In this document: positions 27,694 to 36,304 of the stretch, piece after piece
Layout: every line of letters starts with the position of its first letter
Position numbering within the stretch: position 1 is the stretch's first letter
Origin: Deltaproteobacteria bacterium
GTDB taxonomy: Bacteria; Myxococcota_A; UBA9160; PR03
Reading direction: 5' to 3'
DNA length: 64,000 nt
NCBI GenBank assembly: GCA_035063765.1
Contig: JAPSFT010000008.1
Coordinates: 124,001-188,000, forward strand
The notes under the pieces: model-generated
Databases searched by the model: none
Told to the model about the DNA's origin: nothing
What the model saw: only the letters and a program-made list of their open reading frames with translations
Program-made: the position numbers and the translations under genes

Positions 27694-28602
27694 GTGTCCC
27701 GCCTCGTGCGCCTCAGCGAGCGCCTCGACCGTGTCCTCACCCTGGCCGAACGCTGGCTCGAGCGGCACACCGGCGGGCGCCTCGACCCCGAGGCGGCGCA
27801 CCGCCACCTCGCGTTCCGCTGGGACGCGCGCGACGGCGCCGGCCGCCTGGTCGCGATCGAGCAGCCCCACGCCGTCGACCTCGACGACCTGCTCGGGGTC
27901 GAGCGTGCCGTTGCGGAGCTGGTGCGCAACACCGAGCAGTTCGTGCGCGGCCTGCCTGCCAACCACGTCCTGCTGCACGGCGAGCGTGGCACCGGGAAGT
28001 CGTCCTCGGTGAAGGGGCTGCTCGGGCGCTTCGGCGGGCAGGGCCTGCGGCTCGTCGAGGTGCGCAAGGGCGACCTGCTCCAGCTTCCCGACGTGGTGGC
28101 CGCGCTGCGCGGGCTGCCCTACCGCTTCCTGATCTTCTGCGACGACCTCGCCTTCGACGAGGGCGAGCCCGGCATGCGCGAGCTCAAGGCGGCGCTCGAG
28201 GGGAGCCTCGAGGCGACGCCGGAGAACGTGCGCATCGTGGCGACCAGCAACCGCCGCCACCTCCTGCCCGAGCGCGTGCGCGACAACCGCGAGGCGCGCC
28301 TCGACGAGGCGGGCGAGCTGCACCTCGGCGAGGCGCTCGAGGAGAAGCTGGCGCTCGCCGACCGCTTCGGCCTCGTGCTCGGCTACTACGGCTTCGACCA
28401 GACCACCTACCTCCGGATCGTGTCGCACTACGCGCGCAAGGCCGGCGTGGACTGCCCGCCCGAGTGGCTGCGCGCCGAGGCGCTGCGCTTCGCCCTGCAC
28501 CGCTCGAGCCGCTCCGGACGCACGGCGCGGCAGTTCGTCGACGACCTGGCCGGCCGGCTCGCGCTGGCGGCGCAGGCCGGCGACACGCGCGGAGCCTCCT
28601 GA
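27694..28602 (+). CDS. DUF815-type AAA+ ATPase
   Basis: P-loop ATPase of 302 aa. Walker A is LLHGERGTGKSSSVKGLL (about 95-112). Walker B-like FLIFCDDLAFDEGE (about 146-159) is followed by a sensor-1-like VRIVATSNRRHLLPER and the C-terminal helical lid YLRIVSHYARKAGV. These match the DUF815 family of unknown biological role. The GTG at 27694 lies 8 nt after TAAGCT and lacks a Shine-Dalgarno. Its stop overlaps the next ATG (TGATG), so it is coupled to the CNNM/CBS protein. Confidence 0.88.
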   Translation: MSRLVRLSERLDRVLTLAERWLERHTGGRLDPEAAHRHLAFRWDARDGAGRLVAIEQPHAVDLDDLLGVERAVAELVRNTEQFVRGLPANHVLLHGERGTGKSSSVKGLLGRFGGQGLRLVEVRKGDLLQLPDVVAALRGLPYRFLIFCDDLAFDEGEPGMRELKAALEGSLEATPENVRIVATSNRRHLLPERVRDNREARLDEAGELHLGEALEEKLALADRFGLVLGYYGFDQTTYLRIVSHYARKAGVDCPPEWLRAEALRFALHRSSRSGRTARQFVDDLAGRLALAAQAGDTRGAS

Positions 28603-29672
28603 TGCCAGGCCTCGGGCTCCCGGTCCTCGGTCTCCTGGCGATCGCGGCGCTGGTGCTCGCCAACGCCTACTTCGTCGCCACCGAGTTCTCGCTGGTCGCG
28701 GTGCGCCGCAGCCAGTTGAAGCTCTGGGCCCGCGAGAACCGCCGCGGCGCCGCCGCGGCGATGAAGGCGGTCGAGCGGCTCGACGACGCGATCGCCGCCA
28801 CCCAGCTCGGCATCACCCTGGCCAGCATCGGCCTGGGCTTCCTCGGCGAGCCGGCGCTCGCGTCGCTGCTGCGGCCGCTGCTCGAGGCGGCCGGCCTGGG
28901 TCCGGGCTGGGTGCACCCGGTCGCCTTCGCCGTCTCGTTCTCGCTCGTGACCTTCCTGCACGTGGTGGTGGGGGAGCTCGCGCCGAAGGCGCTGGCGCTC
29001 GACCGCCCCGGGCCGGTCGCGCTCGCCTGCGCGGCGCCGCTCCTGGTCTTCGGGCGCGCCTTCCACCCGCTCCTGCGCGTCATGAACGGCGCCGGCAACG
29101 CGCTCGTGCGCCGCTTCGGCGTCGACCCGCAGCCTTCGCCCCACGGCGTGCATTCGCCCGAGGAGCTGTCGCTGCTGGTCGACGAGGCCAGCGCCTCGGG
29201 GGCGATCCGTGCCGACACCGGGCGCCTGCTCGGCAACGTGTTCCGGCTCTCGCGCACCCGCGTGCGCGACGTGATGGTGGCGCGCGAGCGCATCTTCGCC
29301 GTCCACCTGAAGACGCCGATCGACGACCTGCTCGAGGCGACCCGCGACCAGGGCTACACGCGCGTGCCCGTACACACGGGAGCCCTCGAGGACGCGGTCG
29401 GGGTCCTGCACACCAAGGACCTGTTCCACATCTACGCCGAGCGGCGGCTCTTCGTGCTCGCGGACCTGCTGCGGCCGCTCGCCGAGATGCGGCCCGAGCT
29501 CTCGATCCTCGAGGCCCTGCGCCGCTTCCGCCGCCAGCGCGCCCACCTCGCGCTGGTCCGCGAGGCGGGCGGCCCGGTGGTCGGCCTGGTGACGCTCGAG
29601 GACGTCCTCGAGGAGATCGTGGGCGAGATCGAGGACGAGCACGACGAGCCGACCCCGGCGGCGGGGGAGTAG
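28602..29672 (+). CDS. CNNM/CorC family CBS-domain membrane protein
   Basis: Protein of 356 aa. The N-terminal CNNM transmembrane domain (about 1-180) begins with LLAIAALVLANAYFVATEFS and includes TQLGITLASIGLGFLGEPAL and VVVGELAPKALAL. Two CBS modules follow (about 200-340: VRDVMVARERIFAV and VVGLVTLEDVLEEIVGEIED). The usual C-terminal CorC/HlyC transporter-associated domain is missing; the protein stops just after CBS2 in an acidic tail. The family is linked to Mg/Co efflux or membrane repair. It is translationally coupled to the DUF815 ATPase. Confidence 0.9.
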   Translation: MPGLGLPVLGLLAIAALVLANAYFVATEFSLVAVRRSQLKLWARENRRGAAAAMKAVERLDDAIAATQLGITLASIGLGFLGEPALASLLRPLLEAAGLGPGWVHPVAFAVSFSLVTFLHVVVGELAPKALALDRPGPVALACAAPLLVFGRAFHPLLRVMNGAGNALVRRFGVDPQPSPHGVHSPEELSLLVDEASASGAIRADTGRLLGNVFRLSRTRVRDVMVARERIFAVHLKTPIDDLLEATRDQGYTRVPVHTGALEDAVGVLHTKDLFHIYAERRLFVLADLLRPLAEMRPELSILEALRRFRRQRAHLALVREAGGPVVGLVTLEDVLEEIVGEIEDEHDEPTPAAGE

Positions 29673-29764
29673 GGCCCGCGCGACCCGCGTCTGGACGAGG
29701 CGACGGCGAATGGAGTAGGGTGGCCTCGCCACCACTCCGCCCGAAGGCCTGGAGGATTGCGGCC

Positions 29765-30673
29765 ATGCGCGCCCGCACGCTGCTCGTCGCCTCGCTCCTC
29801 ACCGTCGCGAGCCTTGCTCCGGCAGCGGAGGCGCAGCGGGCCTGTCGCTTCGGCTCCTGCGTCCTCGCGGTCTTCCCGGCGGTGGGGCCGATCGTGGTCG
29901 AGGGTGGCGCGCAGGGGGTCTTCCTGCTCTCGATGCTGAGCGGCGTGCCGGCCCCGGAGCTGCCGCTGCGCCCGCTCGCGGCGCCGCTCGACGCCGAGCA
30001 GCAGGCGCTGCTCGGCTGCGGCCCCTACTGGGGCACCGCCTGCGAGCACTCGGGGATCGACCTGCGCAACGCGGACGCCGGCGTCCTCATGCAGAGCTGG
30101 TTCGTGCCCGACGGCGTGGACTTCGCGGGCGACGTGCAGGTTCTGGTCCCTGGCAGCCGCGGGCCGTTCCCGCCCGACGGCAGCACGTCGGTCCCGCCCA
30201 GCGGCCCGATCGGAGGGCCGTTCCCGAACGAGATGGCGGCGACCTCCTACAACTTCCAGATGCTCCTGGTCGCATTCTCCTCGGGCACCGGAAGGCCCGG
30301 CCGGGATCCGGGTGCCTTCGACCCGAACGACCCCTACGCGCTCTTCGACCCCTACGATCTCTCCACCTGGTCCTCCGCAGGCCAGTGCTCCTTCCTCCAG
30401 CCGATGTACTGCTCGGCGATCCGGGCGTTCTTCGAGCTGCGGCCCGCGCGGCCCGGACCGTGCTCCCTGGCCCGGCCGCAGAACTGCTGGGCGGCGCCGG
30501 CGCCCGTTGTGACGTGGTCGCCCTGGTCGCAGGGCCTCGGCGCGCACGGTGGTGCCGTCCGCTTCGGACGCCGCGACTTCGCCGTGAGCGGGAAGGGCTG
30601 CCCGCCCGCGCGAAGAGCGTCCGCCTCGTGGAGCATCGAAGCGGTGCGCTACGGGCGCTGCCTGCCGCGCTGA
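29765..30673 (+). CDS. Secreted Cys-containing hypothetical protein
   Basis: Protein of 302 aa with a clear signal peptide (about 1-24, SLAPAAEAQ). The mature part has few helices, many Pro/Gly, and about ten cysteines spread through it (RACRFGSC; LLGCGPYWGTACEHSG; AGQCSFLQPMYCSAI), suggesting disulfides in the periplasm or outside. A Pro/Gly-rich loop lies at about residues 135-165. GGAGG sits 9 nt before the ATG. I do not recognise the family and the neighbours do not help. Confidence 0.65.
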   Translation: MRARTLLVASLLTVASLAPAAEAQRACRFGSCVLAVFPAVGPIVVEGGAQGVFLLSMLSGVPAPELPLRPLAAPLDAEQQALLGCGPYWGTACEHSGIDLRNADAGVLMQSWFVPDGVDFAGDVQVLVPGSRGPFPPDGSTSVPPSGPIGGPFPNEMAATSYNFQMLLVAFSSGTGRPGRDPGAFDPNDPYALFDPYDLSTWSSAGQCSFLQPMYCSAIRAFFELRPARPGPCSLARPQNCWAAPAPVVTWSPWSQGLGAHGGAVRFGRRDFAVSGKGCPPARRASASWSIEAVRYGRCLPR

Positions 30674-30683
30674 GCCCTCGCCG

Positions 30684-31268
30684 TCACGGCGCCTGCGGCT
30701 CGCGCACCTCCAGCGCCAGCGACTCCGTGTAGGTCGCGACGACCGTGTCGCCGACCGCCACGCGGTCGAGGTTCGCGGGGTTCCGTACCGGCACGACGCG
30801 CGCCACGCCGGCCGGTCCGCGCAGGGTCGCGGTGCCCGCGGCCCGGTCGATCCCCTCGATCACCAGCACGGCGGTGATCCGGCGCGCGAAGAGGCCCGCC
30901 GGACGCCGGCCCGGCTCCGCCGTGGCGGCCACCTCCAGGATCGAGGCGCCCTCCGCCGCCTCCTGCGGCGTCGGCTCGCGCACCTCGAGCACGACCGACT
31001 CGGCAAGCTCGCCTTCCAGGATGTCGCCCGGCTTCACCTGCGCGAGGTTCTTCACGCCCTCGTCCGCCTGGAAGACCGCCTCGCCGCCGGCGTCGTCTAC
31101 GAGCGTCACCCGGCGCGTGCGCTGGTCGATCGCCTTCACGCGCGCATGGATGGCGGTTACCTGGGTGGTCTCCCGGCGGAGCGGCTCGGCCGTCTCGGCG
31201 CCCGAACCCCCGGAGCCCGCGCACGCCGCACAGGCGGCGAGCGCGACGAGGATCGCGAGTCGCTGCAT
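30684..31268 (-). CDS. Lipoprotein with two repeated beta modules
   Basis: Protein of 194 aa. Signal with lipobox LAACAACAG puts the lipid Cys at about residue 13 or 16. The mature part is two similar modules of about 65 residues: the first runs from TTQVTAIHARVKAIDQRTRR to VVLEVREPTP, the second from RRITAVLVIEGIDRAAG to LALEVREPQAP. Each has V-x-GD followed by a strand ending ES-x2-LEVREP, resembling small OB-like or SH3-like barrels. It is followed upstream by the YSC84 gene (9 bp), so the two are likely cotranscribed. Function unknown. Confidence 0.7.
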   Translation of the reverse strand: MQRLAILVALAACAACAGSGGSGAETAEPLRRETTQVTAIHARVKAIDQRTRRVTLVDDAGGEAVFQADEGVKNLAQVKPGDILEGELAESVVLEVREPTPQEAAEGASILEVAATAEPGRRPAGLFARRITAVLVIEGIDRAAGTATLRGPAGVARVVPVRNPANLDRVAVGDTVVATYTESLALEVREPQAP

Positions 31269-31277
31269 CGGAGCCCC

Positions 31278-31829
31278 CTACTTCGGATGGATGCGGAAGA
31301 TCTTCGTGCCCTGCAGGCCGAGGCCGGCCATCAGCCCCTGCTGGTCGAAGAAGAACGCGTAGATGTCGCTGCGCGCGGTGGTGGTGCTGAGCGAGCCGGA
31401 GAGCCCTTCGTCGGCCACGACCAGCGTCGGGCCGACGCCGACCTCCCAGCCTTCGGTCTTGCGGAAGTACGCGAGCGCTGCGTCGTTCATGAAGAAGAGC
31501 GCGTAGCCGTAGGACTGGAGGCCCGCCTGGAGGCCGTAGGACGCCGACACCGTGCGGTAGTAGCCGTCGGCGCGATCGCCGGCGAGCAGCGCGCCCTGGC
31601 CGAAGGCACCGCCGAACAGGAAGCCGCCCTTCACGATGGTCGGGAAGACCAGGACCGCCCTGGCGTCGCGCGCGAGCGAGCGAGCCGCGTCGTTCCGGGC
31701 GAGCAGGCCCTTCAGCGCGGCCTTCGCCTGCCGTTCGATCTCGGCGGCCGACTTCGCGTGGGCGGGGGCGGCGAGAGCCGCCAGCGCGAGCAGGGCGACG
31801 AGGAGCGAGGCGCGGGCGTCCGTGTGCAT
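31278..31829 (-). CDS. YSC84/SYLF-domain exported lipid-binding protein
   Basis: Protein of 183 aa with a signal peptide (about 1-25, AALAAPAHAKS). The mature region is a SYLF domain: LARDARAVLVFPTIVKGGFL, GGAFGQGALL, YYRTVSASYGLQAGLQSYGY, ALFFMNDAALAYFRKTEGW and VVADEGLSGSLSTTT. In this family the domain binds phospholipids; bacterial members are envelope proteins of uncertain role. Its location beside MlaA and HpnM/HpnN-type genes supports a part in outer-membrane lipid homeostasis. The chosen ATG gives the cleanest signal peptide. Confidence 0.87.
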   Translation of the reverse strand: MHTDARASLLVALLALAALAAPAHAKSAAEIERQAKAALKGLLARNDAARSLARDARAVLVFPTIVKGGFLFGGAFGQGALLAGDRADGYYRTVSASYGLQAGLQSYGYALFFMNDAALAYFRKTEGWEVGVGPTLVVADEGLSGSLSTTTARSDIYAFFFDQQGLMAGLGLQGTKIFRIHPK

Positions 31830-31968
31830 GGCGTCGGGGCGACCTCCGGGGCGAGGATGGCGCACACACGTGGAGGGCGCCGGTGGGGACGCGCCGGAGC
31901 CCCCTCCCGGCCGCCCCGCGGCGGACGGGTCGGCGGCCGAGCATGGGGTCTTGCCCTACCCTGCGCCC

Positions 31969-32808
31969 GTGCCGCGTCCCGGGGTGCATGCGACGAGGGT
32001 GTGCCTGCTCGCGCTGCTCGCCGGCCTCCTGCTGGCGGGCGCGGCCGGCGCCGGGCCGGCCGACACCGGGCCGGCCGACACCGGGACGGCGGGGGCCGCG
32101 CCCGAGACCCCAGCGCTCGACGAGTTCGACCGGGAGCTCGAGGCCGCCGCGATCCCGGATCCGATCGAGCGGGTGAACCGCGGGGTCTTCGCCGGCAACC
32201 GCGCCGTCGACCGGATGGTGCTCGACCCGGTGACGCGCGCCTACGGCCGGGTCGTGCCCGATCCGATCAAGCGCGCGATCGCGCGCGTGTTCGACAACCT
32301 GAACCAGCCCGTGGTGATCGCCAACGACCTGCTCCAGCTCCGGCCGCGCCGGGCCGGCAGCGCGACGGCGCGCTTCGTGCTGAACAGCACCTTCGGGTTC
32401 GCCGGGATCTTCGACCCCGCCCGCGAGGCCGGCTTTCCGCCCCATCGCTCCGATTTCGGGCAGACGCTCGGCCGCCATGGGGTCGGGCCCGGCGTCTACC
32501 TCGTGATCCCGCTGCTCGGGCCGAGCAGCGCGCGGGACGCCGTCGGCACCCTCGTCGACCTCGCGTTGCGGCCCGACACCTGGCTCCTGCCGATTCCGCC
32601 GCGCCTGCTGCTCGGCGGCACCTGGGGGATCAGCGAGCGCGAGGAGCACCTCGAGGCGCTCGACGCGCTCGAGCAGTCGTCGGTCGACTTCTACGCCGCG
32701 ATCCGCAGCGCGTACTGGATGAGCCGGGAGGCCTTCGTGCGCGAGAGCCACCCGGCGCCCGCGACCGGCGCCGCACCCGCGCCGCCCGATCTCGCGACGG
32801 CGCCCTGA
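31969..32808 (+). CDS. mlaA: MlaA/VacJ family outer-membrane lipid protein
   Basis: Protein of 279 aa. MlaA removes mislocalised phospholipid from the outer leaflet of the outer membrane. Landmarks: DPIERVNRGVFAGNRAVDRM, PIKRAIARVFDNLNQPVVIA, FVLNSTFGFAGIFDPAREAG, DFGQTLGRHGVGPGVYLVIP and LLGPSSARDAVG. The signal region (LLALLAGLLLAGAAGAG) has no Cys at the cleavage site, so unlike E. coli MlaA it does not look lipidated. GTG 31969 lies 6 nt after TACCCT with no Shine-Dalgarno (leaderless pattern). The MlaC/HpnM homologue converges 6 bp from its stop. Confidence 0.92.
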   Translation: MPRPGVHATRVCLLALLAGLLLAGAAGAGPADTGPADTGTAGAAPETPALDEFDRELEAAAIPDPIERVNRGVFAGNRAVDRMVLDPVTRAYGRVVPDPIKRAIARVFDNLNQPVVIANDLLQLRPRRAGSATARFVLNSTFGFAGIFDPAREAGFPPHRSDFGQTLGRHGVGPGVYLVIPLLGPSSARDAVGTLVDLALRPDTWLLPIPPRLLLGGTWGISEREEHLEALDALEQSSVDFYAAIRSAYWMSREAFVRESHPAPATGAAPAPPDLATAP

Positions 32809-32814
32809 GCCGGC

Positions 32815-33549
32815 TCAGGCTTCCTGCGCGCCGCGCTCCTGGGCCGCGATCTTCTGCTCGATCGCCTCGAGCAGCGCGTCGAAGCCCTCGCGCTTGAGCA
32901 GGCCCGAGTACTGCGAGCGGCGCAGCGCGAGCTCGCTCACGGTGCCGTTCATGAACACGTCGATGATGCGCCAGCGGCCGGCTTCGGCGCGCATCCGGTA
33001 GTCGAGCGCCACCGCTTCCCCGCTGGCGCGCAGGATGCGGGTCTTCACCAGCACCGTGTCGTGCGAGGCGGGCTCCACGCCGAGGGTCTCGAAGCGCGCG
33101 CCGTCGTGGTGGTCGAAACGCGCCGCGTAGGTGGCGATCGCCAGCCGCGAGAAGGCGTCGACGAGGCGCGTCCGCTCCGCCTCGTCGAGATCGCGCCAGC
33201 CGAGCCCCGCCGACTTCTCGGCCATGAACGGGAAGTCGTAGAGCTCGAGCAGCACGGGGCGGATCCGCTCGAGGCGCCCGGAGAAGCCGAGTGCCTGGGC
33301 GTCCTTCATGACCCCGAGCAGGGTCGCGTGGAGCGTCTCGATCGCGGCGGCGGCCTCCGCCTCGGGCGGAGGCCCGGCCGGGGCCGGATCCGCGGCGGCG
33401 GCGGGGCTCGCGGCGCCGAGCACGAGCGCGGCCACCCACGCGGCGAGCTGCGAGCCACGCCGGGCCCGGTGGCAGGATCGGGCCCGCGGCCCGCCGCGCG
33501 GTCGGCTTGCGGACGGGGGTGCGGTTCGGGATGCAGTCCGGGCGCTCAA
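32815..33549 (-). CDS. MlaC/HpnM (Ttg2-like) periplasmic lipid carrier
   Basis: Protein of 244 aa. A long basic N-terminus runs into a signal helix (QLAAWVAALVLGAASPAAAA). The mature part matches the toluene-tolerance/MlaC fold: AAIETLHATLLGVMKDAQAL, YDFPFMAEKSAGLGWRDLD, RLVDAFSRLAIATYAARFD, and near the end WRIIDVFMNGTVSELALRRS. Next to an HpnN-type RND gene, HpnM (hopanoid-associated) is the best label; MlaC is the general one. TTG 33549 is preceded by GAGGA. It is divergent from the RND gene with a 94-bp shared promoter region. Confidence 0.85.
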   Translation of the reverse strand: MSARTASRTAPPSASRPRGGPRARSCHRARRGSQLAAWVAALVLGAASPAAAADPAPAGPPPEAEAAAAIETLHATLLGVMKDAQALGFSGRLERIRPVLLELYDFPFMAEKSAGLGWRDLDEAERTRLVDAFSRLAIATYAARFDHHDGARFETLGVEPASHDTVLVKTRILRASGEAVALDYRMRAEAGRWRIIDVFMNGTVSELALRRSQYSGLLKREGFDALLEAIEQKIAAQERGAQEA

Positions 33550-33643
33550 GGGGAATCCTCTGCGGGTTCGTCGGTGGGGGCGGCAGTCTAACGAGCGTGG
33601 TACGGGGTCGCCTCGATCGGGACGCGAGGGGAAAGGACGCCGC

Positions 33644-36304
33644 GTGGCGATGCGTAATCTCGACGCCCTGGTGAGCCGCCTGGCGGGCGGCTGTGTCGAC
33701 GCGGCGCAGCGTCGCCCGCGCGCGGTGCTGGCGGCGAGCCTGCTCCTGGCGGCGGCGTCGATCGCCTACGCGGCGACCCATCTCGGAGTCAACTCCAACA
33801 CCGACGACCTGCTCTCGGACGAGCTGCCGCACCGGCGCAACCTGGCCGCCTTCGCGCGCCACTTCGGGGACCCCGGGCTCGACCTGATCGTGGTGGTCGA
33901 GGGGGCGACGGCGGGAATCACCCACGACGCTGCCGACGCGCTCGCCGAGCGCCTCGCCGCCGACACCGGCCGCTTCGCGAGCGTGGTGGCACCGGGGGGC
34001 GGCGACTTCTTCGACCGCAACGGCCTGCTCTACCTCGACACCGCCGACCTCGAGGAGCTGGCGGACCGGCTGGCGACGGCGCAGCCCTTCCTCGCCGAGC
34101 TGGCGCTCGACCCGACGCTCCCGCGGCTGCTCGAGCTGCTCGCCGTGGCGGTGCGGCGGGCCGACTTCGAGCCGGGCTCCGAGGGCGAGCTGCGTGAGAT
34201 CCTCGACCGGGTCGCCGCCGGCCTCGAGCAGCCGCTCGACGCCGGGACCCCTCCGCTGGCGTGGGACGACTGGATGCTCGGCGCGGCGCCGGCCGGCTTC
34301 GTGCCCAACCGGCGCGTGCTCTTCGCGACGCCACGCGTCGACTACGAGGACTTCGAGCCGGCCAGCGCCGCCGTGTCGCGGGTGCGGGAGCTGGCGCGCG
34401 CCGCGAGCCTCACCGAGGAGCACGGCGTGCGCGTGCGGGTGACGGGGGACCTGGCGCTCTCCACCGAGGAGCTCTCCAACGTGCGCGGGCAGGCGGCGGC
34501 GCAGCTCGGCGGCTCGTTCGTCGTCGCGACGCTGCTGCTGCTCGTCGGGCTGCGCTCGGGGCGGCTCGCGCTGCACGCGACGATCGCCCTGCTGGTGGGG
34601 CTCGCCTGGACGACCGGCTTCGCGGCGCTCGCGATCGGACACCTGAACGTGCTCTCGACCGCCTTCGCGGTGCTCTTCATCGGCCTGGCGATCGACTACG
34701 GGATCCACTTCCTCCTGCGCTGGCTCGAGCTCCGGGACGCCGGCCTCGAGCCAGGCTCCGCGCTGGGCGGCGCCGGCCGGAGCGTCGGGACCTCGCTCTT
34801 CCTGTGCGCCCTCACGACCGCGATCGGCTTCTACTCGTTCGTCCCGACCGGCTTCGTCGGGATCGCCGAGCTCGGTGTGATCGCGGGCTCCGGGATGTTC
34901 CTCTCGCTGCTCGCGACCCTGACGCTGCTGCCCGCGCTGGTCACGCTGTGGCCGCCTCCGCAGCGCCGGCGCGGCCTCGGCGCGCTCCGGATCCGGCTGC
35001 CGGACCTCCACGTGCGCTGGCCGCGCACGGTGTGCGCGCTGGCCGGCGCCGTCGCCCTCGGCTGCGTCGCGCTGCTGCCGGCCGTGCGCTTCGACGGCGA
35101 CCCGCTCAACGTGCGCGATCCCAGCACCGACTCGGTGCGCGCGATGCGCGACCTCGTGACCGGGCGTCGCCCCTCGCCCTGGACCGCCGAGCTGCTCGCA
35201 CCGGATCTCGGGGCGGCCGAGGCGCTGGCCGCGCGCTTCGAGGGACTGCCGGGCGTGGCCCACGCGATCACGCTGGCCTCCTTCGTCCCCGACGACCAGG
35301 AGCGCAAGCTCGCGATCCTCGACGACGTGCGGCTCTTCCTGCCGAACCTGGCGCCTCCCGGCGTGCTGCCGCCCCCCGATCCGGTCCGGACGCAACGCGC
35401 GCTCGACGAGCTGCGCCGGGCGCTCCGGGAGCGCATCGCGGCCGAGGGCCGGACGCCGCTCGGGGCGAGCGCGCGCGCCCTGGTCTCGGCCGCCGAGGAC
35501 GCGCTCGCGCGCCTCGGTGCCTCGCCCGAGTCGGCGGCCGACGTGGCGCGGCTCGAGGAGCGCCTGCTCGGCGACCTGCGCGGCTGGCTGCGCCGCCTCG
35601 ATCGCCTGCTCCAGGCGCGGCCGGTGGGTCTCGACACGCTGCCGGCCTCGCTGCGCTCCCGGTACCAGTCCGACGACGGCACCGCGCGCGTCGAGCTCTT
35701 CGCGAGCGAGGACCTCTCCGAGCCGGGCGCGATGGAGCGCTTCGCCGACGCCGTGCTCGCCGTGGACCCCAGCGCGACCGGCACGGCCGTCACGATCGTC
35801 GAGTCGGCACGCGCGATCGAGGGCGCGATGGCGCGCGCCCTCGCCTACGCGGCGCTCGCGATCGCGGTCCTGCTGCTCGTGCTCTGGCGCAGCGTCGCGG
35901 ATCCGCTGCTCGCGATGACGCCGCTGGTCTTCGCCTCCCTCACCACGGCCGCCACCGCCGTCCTGCTCGGCCTGCCCTTCAACTACGCCGATGTGATCGT
36001 GCTGCCGCTGCTGCTCGGGATCGGCGTCGACAGCGGCATCCACCTCGTATACCGCTTCCGTCACGAGCCGCCGGCCGCGGAGGGCGTGATGCACAGCAGC
36101 ACCGCCCGGGCGGTCCTGTTCTCGGCGCTGACGACGCTCGCGAGCTTCGGAAGCCTCGGCTTCTCGACCCATCGCGGGATCGCGACCCTGGGACAGCTCC
36201 TGACCCTCGGCGTGGCGATGATGCTCCTCGCCAACCTGATCCTGCTGCCGGCGCTGCTCGCCTGGGTCGGCGGGGTCAACCCTCGCCGAGAACGAACGCG
36301 CTGA
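33644..36304 (+). CDS. hpnN: HpnN-type RND/MMPL lipid transporter
   Basis: Inner-membrane RND-superfamily transporter of 886 aa, the usual HpnN length. TM1 (about 27-48, AVLASLLLAAASIAYAATHL) is followed by a periplasmic loop starting VNSNTDDLLSDELPHRRNLA, TM2-6 with FIGLAIDYGIHFLLRWLE, a second periplasmic loop (about 485-740) and TM7-12 with GIGVDSGIHLVYRFRHE. The two D-Y/S-G-I-H motifs are the RND proton-relay type. HpnN moves hopanoids to the outer membrane in known species; no hopanoid synthesis gene is visible here, so cargo is inferred. GTG 33644 has AAAGGA 6 nt upstream; ATG 33650 also possible. Confidence 0.88.
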   Translation: MAMRNLDALVSRLAGGCVDAAQRRPRAVLAASLLLAAASIAYAATHLGVNSNTDDLLSDELPHRRNLAAFARHFGDPGLDLIVVVEGATAGITHDAADALAERLAADTGRFASVVAPGGGDFFDRNGLLYLDTADLEELADRLATAQPFLAELALDPTLPRLLELLAVAVRRADFEPGSEGELREILDRVAAGLEQPLDAGTPPLAWDDWMLGAAPAGFVPNRRVLFATPRVDYEDFEPASAAVSRVRELARAASLTEEHGVRVRVTGDLALSTEELSNVRGQAAAQLGGSFVVATLLLLVGLRSGRLALHATIALLVGLAWTTGFAALAIGHLNVLSTAFAVLFIGLAIDYGIHFLLRWLELRDAGLEPGSALGGAGRSVGTSLFLCALTTAIGFYSFVPTGFVGIAELGVIAGSGMFLSLLATLTLLPALVTLWPPPQRRRGLGALRIRLPDLHVRWPRTVCALAGAVALGCVALLPAVRFDGDPLNVRDPSTDSVRAMRDLVTGRRPSPWTAELLAPDLGAAEALAARFEGLPGVAHAITLASFVPDDQERKLAILDDVRLFLPNLAPPGVLPPPDPVRTQRALDELRRALRERIAAEGRTPLGASARALVSAAEDALARLGASPESAADVARLEERLLGDLRGWLRRLDRLLQARPVGLDTLPASLRSRYQSDDGTARVELFASEDLSEPGAMERFADAVLAVDPSATGTAVTIVESARAIEGAMARALAYAALAIAVLLLVLWRSVADPLLAMTPLVFASLTTAATAVLLGLPFNYADVIVLPLLLGIGVDSGIHLVYRFRHEPPAAEGVMHSSTARAVLFSALTTLASFGSLGFSTHRGIATLGQLLTLGVAMMLLANLILLPALLAWVGGVNPRRERTR

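Noticed and set aside
36276-36304. Frameshift between the RND and hydrolase genes
   Set aside because: Both frames end cleanly and the 29-bp overlap is convergent, as also at 10910-10938.
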